This document shows, piece after piece, positions 1 to 5,142 of a stretch of 5,142 bases of DNA. Source of the DNA: an uncultured Sphingobium sp. Lineage in GTDB: Bacteria > Pseudomonadota > Alphaproteobacteria > Sphingomonadales > Sphingomonadaceae. Under the pieces are notes generated by a model. That model did not search any database and had not been told where the DNA came from. It saw nothing but the letters and a program-made list of their open reading frames with translations. The stretch spans positions 1 to 5,142 of the forward strand of contig CAJYHD010000058.1 of NCBI GenBank assembly GCA_913773715.1, written 5' to 3'. How positions within the stretch are numbered: the first letter of the stretch is position 1; each line of letters starts with the position of its first letter. A program made the position numbers and the translations under genes.

Positions 1-2849
1 AGGCACTCTACGGCGTGCGCGCTTACATGGCCTTGTTCCAGCGCCGCCGGCCTGATGATGCGGTGCGCATCGCCGCGCTGGCCGATCAGGCGCGAGAGGC
101 CGGTGTCCGCGCCGTCGCCACCGGTGATGTCCTCTACCATGCGCCTGAGGTGCGCCTGCTCCAGGATGTGGTCACTGCCGTTCGCGAGAAGTGCACCGTG
201 GATGAGCTAGGCTATCGGCGCGAGGTCAATGCCGATCGGGCGCTGAAGCCTCCGGCAGAGATGCACCGGCGCTTTGCCGCCTACCCCGATGCTTTGCAGG
301 CCAGCGTCGACATCGCAGCCGCTTGTACCTTCGACCTCGGCGAACTGGCTTATCAGTACCCGCACGAACGGGTGATCGAAGGTCTGAGCGCACAGCAGGC
401 ATTGGAGCAGCTGACGCATGAGGCAGCCGGGCGCAGGTTCCCCGACGGCGTGCCGCAGGCATACAGCACTCAGATCGCTCACGAGCTACGCCTAATTGCC
501 GAGCTGGAGTACGCGCCGTACTTCCTCACCGTTCACGCGATCGTGCGTGAGGCACGCCAGCGCGAAATCCTGTGCCAAGGCCGCGGCTCGGCTGCCAACT
601 CCTGCGTCTGCTACGTGCTGGGCATCACCTCGATCGACCCGATCCAACACGAGCTGCTGTTCGAGCGCTTCGTCTCGGGCGAGCGCCGCGAGCCGCCCGA
701 CATCGATGTCGACTTCGAGCATGAGCGGCGCGAAGAGATCATCCAGTGGATCTACGACACCTATGGCCGCAACCATTCGGCGCTGACGGCTGTCGTCAGC
801 CGCTATCGCGCGCGGGGCGCAGTGCGCGACGTCGGCAAGGCGCTGGGTCTGCCAGAGGACCTGACGTCCTCGCTTGCCGGCATGGTCTGGGGCTGGTCGG
901 CCGAAGGCGTCGGCGAGAAGCAGGTAAACGAGCTTAACCTCGATATTGCGGACCGCCGCTTGCAGCTGACGCTCGATCTTGCCCGCAAGCTCATCGGCGT
1001 GCCTCGCCACATGAGCCAGCATCCCGGCGGCTTCGTCCTCACCCATGATCGCCTCGACGACCTGGTACCGATCGAACCGGCGGCCATGGTGGATCGCCAG
1101 ATCATCGAGTGGGACAAGGACGATATCGATGCACTGAAGTTCATGAAGGTCGACGTGCTGGGGCTTGGCATGCTGGGCTGCATGAACCGCGCCTTCAACT
1201 TGCTGGCAGAAGCCAAGGGATTGCGGATCGGCATGGCTGATCTGCAGGACGATGATCCGGACGTGTTCGCCATGATCCAGAAGGCTGACACGCTGGGCAC
1301 CTTCCAGATCGAGAGCCGGGCACAGATGTCGATGCTGCCACGCATGAAGCCGCGGCGCTTCTATGATCTGGTCATCCAGGTGGCGATCGTGCGGCCTGGA
1401 CCGATCCAGGGCGACATGGTCCACCCCTACCTGCGGCGGCGTGAAGGGCTGGAGAAGCCGGAGTACCCGCGTCCGGAGCTGCGCGCGGTGCTCGAAAAGA
1501 CCCTGGGCGTGCCGCTGTTCCAGGAACAGGCGATGAAGGTGGCGATCGTTGGTGCGGGCTTCACGCCGGCCGAGGCGGACCAACTGCGCCGCGCCATGGC
1601 GACCTTCAAGTTCACCGGCGGCGTGTCGCACTTCTCGGAGAAGCTGGTCGAGGGGATGGTGACGCGCGGCTACCCGCGCGAGTTTGCCGAGCGCACGTTC
1701 CGCCAGCTGGAAGGCTTTGGCTCCTACGGCTTTCCCGAGAGCCATGCCGCGAGCTTTGCCAAGATCGCCTACGCCTCGGCGTGGATGAAGCACCATCATC
1801 CCGACGTGTTCTGCGCCGCGCTGATGAACGCACAGCCAATGGGCTTCTACGCGCCGGCACAAGTGGTTCGCGACGCGCGCGAGCACGGCGTCGAGGTGCG
1901 GCCACCCTGCGTCAATGCGAGCCGCTGGGATTGCACCCTGGAGCCGAGTGCCGGCCGCTACCTCGCCGTTCGGCTTGGGCTGCGCCAGGTGCGTGGCCTG
2001 TCCAACAAGGATGGCGCTGCCATTGCCGCCGTGCGCGAGACAAGTCCCTTCGTCTCGATTGAGGATGTGTGGCGGCGCTCGGGCGTGCCGCGCGCTGCAA
2101 TCGAGAAGCTGGCAGACGCCGATGCCTTCCACACCTTCGGCGCTGATCGACGCCAGGGCTTGTGGAAGGTGAGAGGCCTCGGCGAAGCGCCGCTGCCGTT
2201 GTTTGCCGCCGATCGCGCAGCCGAGAGCTTCAGCGCCGAAGGCATGGAGACGGACGTCAGCTTGCGACCGCTCACCGATGGGCGCGAGGTGATCGAGGAC
2301 TACCGCTCGCTGCAGCTATCGCTACGTGCCCATCCGCTGACCTTCGTACGCGACGAGCTTGCCCGGCGAGGCGTAAAGCGCTGCGCAGACCTGAACGGCA
2401 TTCGCGACGGCCGGCACGTCGAGGTCGCCGGCATCATCCTCGTTCGCCAGAAGCCCGGCAGCGCCAAGGGCGTGCTTTTCATCACCATTGAGGACGAGAG
2501 CGGGATCGCCAACGGCATCCTGTGGCCGGACCGCTTCGAGGCGCAACGCCGCACCGTCATGTCCGCCTCGATGATTGGCATGAAAGGCAGGGTGCAGAAG
2601 GAAGGCGAGGTGATCCACGTCATCTGCGACAAGATCATCGACCATGGCGATCTGCTGCACCGGTGGGCGAAATGTCGTTCCCGCATCGCACCGGCAGAGG
2701 TGATGGCGCGCGCCATGCTGGCGCTCCCGATCGCGGTGACAAGGATTGGAACCCCAACCCACGCAACTGCTACTGGCCGCCGCACGCGGACGGCATGGAT
2801 CCCGAAGACGTGGTGCGGTTCAAGTCGCACGACTTTCGTTGAGCCATGA
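1..2849 (+). CDS. dnaE2: Error-prone DNA polymerase DnaE2 (ImuC), 5'-partial, with 3' frameshift
   Basis: C-family DNA polymerase for translesion synthesis, working with ImuA and ImuB (known for the family). The frame is open from the left edge (codons begin at position 3), so the start and most of the N-terminal PHP domain, probably 150-200 residues, lie outside; the GTG at 15 is internal. Residues below are counted from that GTG. The end of the PHP region includes [10 protein letters not shown] (37-46). The palm carries PPDIDVDF (227-234) with catalytic D231 and D233, and the third aspartate D380 in KVDVLGLG, matching Pol III alpha D401, D403 and D555. Fingers follow ([24 protein letters not shown]), then a helix-hairpin-helix region with [17 protein letters not shown] and the DnaE2-like NAQPMGFY, then an OB fold (about 801-875). 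From W884 (position 2664) the reading is no longer DnaE2-like: the family C-terminus sits in another frame and ends at 2842. Either a sequencing error or a real frameshift is possible. The family assignment is very secure; intactness is not. Confidence 0.96.
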   Translation, partial: ALYGVRAYMALFQRRRPDDAVRIAALADQAREAGVRAVATGDVLYHAPEVRLLQDVVTAVREKCTVDELGYRREVNADRALKPPAEMHRRFAAYPDALQASVDIAAACTFDLGELAYQYPHERVIEGLSAQQALEQLTHEAAGRRFPDGVPQAYSTQIAHELRLIAELEYAPYFLTVHAIVREARQREILCQGRGSAANSCVCYVLGITSIDPIQHELLFERFVSGERREPPDIDVDFEHERREEIIQWIYDTYGRNHSALTAVVSRYRARGAVRDVGKALGLPEDLTSSLAGMVWGWSAEGVGEKQVNELNLDIADRRLQLTLDLARKLIGVPRHMSQHPGGFVLTHDRLDDLVPIEPAAMVDRQIIEWDKDDIDALKFMKVDVLGLGMLGCMNRAFNLLAEAKGLRIGMADLQDDDPDVFAMIQKADTLGTFQIESRAQMSMLPRMKPRRFYDLVIQVAIVRPGPIQGDMVHPYLRRREGLEKPEYPRPELRAVLEKTLGVPLFQEQAMKVAIVGAGFTPAEADQLRRAMATFKFTGGVSHFSEKLVEGMVTRGYPREFAERTFRQLEGFGSYGFPESHAASFAKIAYASAWMKHHHPDVFCAALMNAQPMGFYAPAQVVRDAREHGVEVRPPCVNASRWDCTLEPSAGRYLAVRLGLRQVRGLSNKDGAAIAAVRETSPFVSIEDVWRRSGVPRAAIEKLADADAFHTFGADRRQGLWKVRGLGEAPLPLFAADRAAESFSAEGMETDVSLRPLTDGREVIEDYRSLQLSLRAHPLTFVRDELARRGVKRCADLNGIRDGRHVEVAGIILVRQKPGSAKGVLFITIEDESGIANGILWPDRFEAQRRTVMSASMIGMKGRVQKEGEVIHVICDKIIDHGDLLHRWAKCRSRIAPAEVMARAMLALPIAVTRIGTPTHATATGRRTRTAWIPKTWCGSSRTTFVEP
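2660..2842 (+). other. Displaced authentic C-terminus of DnaE2 after an apparent one-base deletion
   Basis: In the frame starting at 2663 the sequence reads [18 protein letters not shown] and, after a further stretch with NCYWPP, ends in [10 protein letters not shown] with a TGA at 2840-2842. These 59 residues are what DnaE2 proteins normally have after the OB fold, including the basic GRGDGA patch and the terminal SxDFR. The upstream frame reads ...DHGDLLHR up to 2663. Adding one G to CGGTGGGC at 2661-2668 gives CGG GTG GGC and joins the two as LLHR-VGEM with no other change. No homopolymeric slippery heptamer is present in frame here, which argues against programmed -1 frameshifting. The corrected gene would stop three bases before the next ATG. 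Confidence 0.9.
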
Positions 2850-3133
2850 GCAAGCTGCCGCGGCATCAGCGCGTCGTCATCGCGCTCTCAATTCATATCC
2901 TGCGGGCCGGGGTGTCCCGCTGTGGCGAGGCTAGGGTAGATGGCGTGGAGGTGCGGCTGGCGCTGCGCTGCCTGCTGCCACACTGCCCAGAGCGCTGGCC
3001 GCTTGAGCTCTACTGGGATGCCGCGAGCCAGGAGAATGACATCGGCAGGGCTCAAGGCGTGACGGCTGCCTTCAATGGCATTGTGCGCCAGCTGCGCCGC
3101 GCGGGACGCTTTGACGAAGCACCCGAAATCTAG
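2846..3133 (+). CDS. Small uncharacterised protein downstream of dnaE2
   Basis: I do not recognise this 95-residue protein. It is soluble-looking, with no signal peptide or membrane segment, and arginine-rich. It has three cysteines (26, 42, 47) and three histidines (7, 17, 46); RCLLPHC (41-47) is suggestive but not a standard zinc motif. The C-terminal third (about 62-89, with [15 protein letters not shown] then [10 protein letters not shown]) looks helical and loosely resembles a helix-turn-helix with a basic second helix, although the hydrophobic spacing is not canonical. It starts at ATG 2846, three bases after the true dnaE2 stop at 2842, and overlaps the frameshifted stop at 2847-2849 as ATGA. 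There is no Shine-Dalgarno-like purine run before it, so translation is probably coupled to dnaE2. High third-position GC supports real coding. A role beside DnaE2 in damage tolerance is inference from position only. Confidence 0.75.
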   Translation: MSKLPRHQRVVIALSIHILRAGVSRCGEARVDGVEVRLALRCLLPHCPERWPLELYWDAASQENDIGRAQGVTAAFNGIVRQLRRAGRFDEAPEI

Positions 3134-3166
3134 CCGGCTCTTGCGGCACGGCAGCGAAACCGATCC

Positions 3167-3799
3167 TCACCGCTCAGCACGGCGGGTAGGGAAGACTGGG
3201 CCGCGCACGTTCATCTTGGCCGGTTCGTACGGCCGCTGGAGTGCGACGAGCTCATCGTAGGACCCGCGCAACCAGGTATCCACGTCCTCAGGCGTCAGTA
3301 TCGTTATCATCGCCTTGGGATGGATCGGCTCGACCAGCGCGTTCGGCTCGCACGTGACCATTGTGAACCCGTTGCCCTGCTGAGTGCGCTGCCAGAAGCC
3401 GGCCACTGCGAACACCGGCTGATCGATGACCTGAAACCACATCTCGCCCTTGAGCGGCGGCTTTCCATCGCCAAGATCGTGATTCTCGAGAGTGAACTCG
3501 CAGAACTCCGTCAGTGGCACCAGGCACCGGTTCTCTGGTCGCTCGGCGAGCTTGCGCCATTGCGGCAAGGCGAGGTGCCGAACGTTGGTCATCTTCCACT
3601 TGCCCTGGCCGCCCAGCACGTCCCAGGTCATCACGTCCCAGGCTCGCCTCCCGTCCTGCTCACGCACGACATAGTTGCGACTGCCGGGCCTGAGTTCGCG
3701 CGGATTGAAGTGGTTGTCGCGCGGGCGCTCGGTGAAGAGTTCGGCGGCCGAGTTCCAGAGGGTCTCGGGCTCTCCATCCATGCGGGCGCGGTTACACAT
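3167..3799 (-). CDS. SRAP-domain (YedK/HMCES family) abasic-site-capping protein
   Basis: SRAP proteins form a thiazolidine DNA-protein crosslink with abasic sites in single-stranded DNA through Cys2, shielding them from strand breakage (established for YedK and HMCES). This 210-residue protein begins MCNRARM, so removal of the initiator Met exposes the reactive Cys2. The other active-site residues appear at the expected spacing: N72 in MTNVRHL, E101 in LVPLTEFCEF and H160 in PIHPKAM, close to YedK N75, E105 and H160. DVMTWDVLG (55-63), RCLVP (91-95) and FAVAGFW (130-136) are further family landmarks. The length is normal, and the start is fixed by the need for Cys at position 2. It faces the dnaE2 unit, with 33 bases between the convergent stops. 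SRAP genes are known to co-occur with SOS genes such as imuB and dnaE2. No LexA box is apparent upstream. The older label is 'SOS response-associated peptidase'. Confidence 0.95.
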   Translation of the reverse strand: MCNRARMDGEPETLWNSAAELFTERPRDNHFNPRELRPGSRNYVVREQDGRRAWDVMTWDVLGGQGKWKMTNVRHLALPQWRKLAERPENRCLVPLTEFCEFTLENHDLGDGKPPLKGEMWFQVIDQPVFAVAGFWQRTQQGNGFTMVTCEPNALVEPIHPKAMITILTPEDVDTWLRGSYDELVALQRPYEPAKMNVRGPVFPTRRAER

Positions 3800-3803
3800 G
3801 AGG

Positions 3804-3810
3804 CCACCCT
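3804..3810 (-). promoter_or_regulatory. Likely ribosome-binding site of the SRAP gene
   Basis: On the minus strand AGGGTGG lies four bases before the ATG at 3799, a reasonable Shine-Dalgarno position. It sits within a small possible hairpin, GCCAC-TTAGG-GTGGC (3803-3817), with the AGG in or beside the loop. The stem is only five base pairs, so any control of translation by folding is speculative. Confidence 0.5.
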
Positions 3811-4045
3811 AAGTGGCTGTCGCCCAACCTCCAACTACATCCGGCATCTGTAGCGCCAAATAGCTGCAATCATCGGAGCGGGAGGTGACCTTCAGAGACA
3901 CCGACGACAGCTAGGACTATGCTCTCGTGGCAGCGCCCCGGTACGCTAAGACGCAGTTCCGATGATTCCGCTTCTTCTTGTTACTCCCCAACATCTGCAG
4001 CGTACCCGTATGGGCTGACCGCGGTTTGCGAGCCAAATCTCATGC

Positions 4046-4068
4046 ACGGGAAGGAGACAATCTTCCGT
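4046..4068. repeat. Short imperfect hairpin in the SRAP-nuclease gap
   Basis: ACGGGAAG (4046-4053) can pair with CTTCCGT (4062-4068) across an eight-base loop, with one bulged G. It is flanked by CATG on both sides (4041-4044 and 4075-4078). No T-run follows on either strand, so it is not a convincing terminator. It may be a leader structure or chance. Confidence 0.25.
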
Positions 4069-4187
4069 TCCAGTCATGCGCACAGAATGTCGGGATCTGG
4101 CGTGTCTGAACAGGCAGCTTCTACAAAACTCATTCGTAAGCGGACGGATCAACCATCTGGTAATCGTCGCCCCATAGCGTCCCCGGC

Positions 4188-4862
4188 ATGATCCGCCTCA
4201 CCATCATTCTCGCCCTCGCATTGTCATCGCCAGCGGTGGCGCAAACAATCACCGGCACGGCGCGCGCTGGTGATGGCGACAGCTTTGAAGTTGCGGACTC
4301 AAAGGTTCGCTTGTTCGGAATCGATGCTCCAGAGTACAAGCAGACTTGTCAGGTGAACTACTCGGCATGGACGTGCGGGGAAGACGCCGCGTCCGCGCTT
4401 CGCTCGCTGATCGACAACCGCCCGATTACCTGCATCCCGCGCGACAAGGATGTTTACGGACGCACAGTCGCCAACTGCCTGATCGACGGTCAAGACGTGG
4501 CGGCGCAGATGGTCGCGCGGGGGTTCGCGATCGTGCTGGGAAATGGGCAGAGCGACTATGCTGTCCTCGAAGCTCGTGCCAAAGCCTCGAAGACCGGTAT
4601 CTGGGCAAGCAAGTTCGATATGCCAGTGGACTGGCGTCGCGCCCATCCGCGCGAGCCTGACACAATGCGCTCGGCAAGTTCCACACGGTCGTTTGCCCGG
4701 GTCCGCTCGCAGCCTCAAGGCTCCGGCTTCATGTACCGCAATTGCGCTCAGGCACGGGCGGCGGGCGCCGCGCCGATGCACCGCGGCCAGCCGGGGTACA
4801 ACCCGAATCTGGACGGGGACAATGACGGCATCTCTTGCGAACCTTACCGCGCGCGGCGCTGA
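4188..4862 (+). CDS. Secreted thermonuclease-family (SNase-like) nuclease with C-terminal Excalibur domain
   Basis: Predicted exported, calcium-dependent nuclease of 224 residues that would cut DNA/RNA phosphodiester bonds outside the cytoplasm. Residues 1-18 form a signal peptide (hydrophobic IILALAL, then AVA with likely cleavage before Q19). The SNase fold covers about 20-152: GDGDSF (28-33, D31 matching SNase D21), VRLFGIDAPE (40-49, with R41, D46 and E49 matching R35, D40 and E43) and DVYGRTVA (88-95, R92 matching R87), so all catalytic residues are present. A Ser/Arg-rich linker (about 153-178) leads to an Excalibur domain (about 180-219): YRNCAQARAAGAAP, GQPGY, then the calcium loop LDGDNDGISCE with the usual Cys pair C186/C217. 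C54, C63, C82 and C97 could form further disulfides, consistent with export. ATG 4188 is the only start after the in-frame TAA at 4161 and gives a full signal peptide; no clear ribosome-binding site precedes it. The in-vivo role (nutrient DNA scavenging, biofilm DNA, defence) cannot be told. Confidence 0.93.
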   Translation: MIRLTIILALALSSPAVAQTITGTARAGDGDSFEVADSKVRLFGIDAPEYKQTCQVNYSAWTCGEDAASALRSLIDNRPITCIPRDKDVYGRTVANCLIDGQDVAAQMVARGFAIVLGNGQSDYAVLEARAKASKTGIWASKFDMPVDWRRAHPREPDTMRSASSTRSFARVRSQPQGSGFMYRNCAQARAAGAAPMHRGQPGYNPNLDGDNDGISCEPYRARR

Positions 4863-4922
4863 CCTTACTCTAAAGTGGGGCATGGCCTAACCGTCGACCT
4901 TCGGGAGCAAAGGACCCATAGC

Positions 4923-4940
4923 ACGACGTTCAGCCGTCGT
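4923..4940. repeat. Six-base-pair hairpin downstream of the nuclease gene
   Basis: ACGACG and CGTCGT pair perfectly around the loop TTCAGC, 60 bases after the nuclease stop, and only TT follows before CGCG. It could be a weak transcription terminator for the nuclease gene, but the T-run is too short to call it one. Confidence 0.3.
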
Positions 4941-5028
4941 TTCGCGCTTCCCAACTTCAGACATCCATTCATGTTCGCCCGACGCACCGACCAGCGATGA
5001 AGGAAATGGCGAGAAGTGGGACAGTGCC

Positions 5029-5056
5029 GCCGTTCGCAGCGGCCTCATCGAACGGC
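5029..5056. repeat. Eight-base perfect inverted repeat (left member of a cluster)
   Basis: GCCGTTCG (5029-5036) and CGAACGGC (5049-5056) are exact inverted copies around a 12-base loop. It forms one structured block with the palindrome at 5060-5069 and the second hairpin at 5088-5112. Confidence 0.5.
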
Positions 5057-5059
5057 AGG

Positions 5060-5074
5060 TTCAGCTGAAAGCTG
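5060..5074. repeat. Ten-base palindrome overlapping a five-pair GAA-loop hairpin
   Basis: TTCAGCTGAA (5060-5069) is a perfect palindrome that could bind a dimeric protein. The overlapping alternative CAGCT-GAA-AGCTG (5062-5074) is a compact RNA hairpin. It lies between the two longer inverted repeats, only four bases after the first. Confidence 0.35.
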
Positions 5075-5087
5075 CCATTCGCGAGCG

Positions 5088-5112
5088 TCCCGAAAAGGAT
5101 GGTATTTCGGGA
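5088..5112. repeat. Eight-base perfect inverted repeat (right member of a cluster)
   Basis: TCCCGAAA (5088-5095) and TTTCGGGA (5105-5112) pair exactly around a nine-base loop. The following bases (TTATGG) are not a T-run, so this is not a standard intrinsic terminator. The pairing would work in RNA from either strand. Confidence 0.5.
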
Positions 5113-5142
5113 TTATGGAAGTAGATCGGTTAGCCGGTTCCA

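Larger units (their letters stand above)
3800..4187. other. Lower-GC intergenic region between the SRAP and nuclease genes
   Basis: This ~390-base gap should hold the promoters of the minus-strand SRAP gene and the plus-strand nuclease gene, which diverge from it. I see no confident -35/-10 pair, tRNA or known riboswitch. The part from about 3960 to 4140 is near 50% GC by hand count of two lines, well below the flanking genes. One open frame (3919-4191, +, 90 codons) ends in an ATGA overlap with the nuclease start. Its product is serine-rich, resembles nothing I know, and its third-position GC is only about half, so I treat it as probably non-coding. A complementary 69-codon frame (4130-4339, -) overlaps the nuclease start and is also unsupported. 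Confidence 0.55.
4863..5142. other. Right-end region without a confident gene
   Basis: No recognised protein or RNA gene is visible in the last 280 bases. On the plus strand the frame 4891-5124 (78 codons including TAG) is open but has no ATG, GTG or TTG. Its last part, after GLIERQVQLKAA, reads plausibly as protein, but its third-position GC is only moderate. On the minus strand a 53-codon ATG frame (4887-5048) spans the same bases with no recognisable product. The stretch contains repeated short words: GTTCAGC at 4928 and 5059, and GCCGTTCGCAGC at 5029 versus GCCATTCGCGAGC at 5074. From memory this resembles degenerate intergenic sequence in sphingomonad genomes, but that is not verified. 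It could also be the leader of a gene beyond the right edge. Confidence 0.5.

Noticed and set aside
492..2132. Long minus-strand open frame (546 codons) antisense to dnaE2
   Set aside because: It lies wholly inside an unmistakable DnaE2 coding region. Its product is rich in His, Arg and Ala with no family features, as expected from the reverse frame of a GC-rich gene.
2655..2672. Programmed -1 ribosomal frameshift in dnaE2
   Set aside because: There is no in-frame slippery heptamer of the X XXY YYZ form, DnaE2 genes are not known to use frameshifting here, and a single missing G explains the break.
2300..2866. Minus-strand open frame of 188 codons across the dnaE2 3' end
   Set aside because: It shadows the OB-fold and C-terminal coding sequence, has a low-complexity product and no recognisable motif.
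3132..3166. Bidirectional terminator between the convergent stops
   Set aside because: Only a short palindrome AGCCGGCT (3132-3139) is present, with no T-run on either side, so a terminator cannot be supported.
3800..3960. Possible LexA box (GTTC-N7-GTTC type) upstream of the SRAP gene
   Set aside because: No GTTC or GAAC pair with seven-base spacing is present. GTTC at 3956 is followed after seven bases by TCCG, not GTTC.
3868..3967. Inverted pair AATCATCGGA (3868-3877) and TCCGATGATT (3958-3967)
   Set aside because: Ten-base inverted matches at any distance are expected several times in a 5 kb window, and an 80-base spacer gives no structural reason to single this one out.
4130..4339. Minus-strand 69-codon frame overlapping the nuclease start
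   Set aside because: Most of it is antisense to the nuclease signal peptide and catalytic region. The end (GTLWGDDYQMVDPSAYE) looks protein-like, but I cannot link it to any family.

Overview
The window looks like chromosomal or large-plasmid DNA from a GC-rich alphaproteobacterium, most likely a sphingomonad. This rests on high third-position GC in the genes, a DnaE2/ImuC-type polymerase, and the style of the SRAP and nuclease proteins. The taxonomic call is inference from protein style, not a database match.

Layout. (1) Positions 1-2842/2849, + strand: most of dnaE2 (imuC), the error-prone replicative-type polymerase of the ImuA-ImuB-DnaE2 mutasome. Its 5' end lies left of the window. Its last ~60 residues are out of frame because one base appears to be missing near 2661-2665, so the authentic C-terminus (ending ...KSHDFR, stop at 2842) is read in another frame and the open frame runs to 2849 with a nonsense tail. 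(2) 2846-3133, +: a 95-residue protein I do not recognise, placed as the last gene of the dnaE2 transcription unit. (3) 3167-3799, - strand: a SRAP-domain protein (YedK/HMCES family) with its Cys2, Asn, Glu and His active-site residues intact, converging on the dnaE2 unit. (4) 3800-4187: a ~390-base, lower-GC gap with no convincing gene. (5) 4188-4862, +: a secreted staphylococcal-nuclease-like enzyme with a C-terminal Excalibur calcium-binding domain. (6) 4863-5142: no convincing gene, but an unusual cluster of perfect inverted repeats at 5029-5112.

How the parts fit. DnaE2 copies damaged DNA, and SRAP proteins cap abasic sites in single-stranded DNA, so genes 1 and 3 form a DNA-damage-tolerance neighbourhood of a kind known in bacteria; imuA and imuB would be expected just left of the window. 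The small protein between them is the best candidate for something undescribed. The exported nuclease appears to be an independent unit. I see no tRNA, rRNA, insertion sequence, CRISPR array or clear LexA box in the window.
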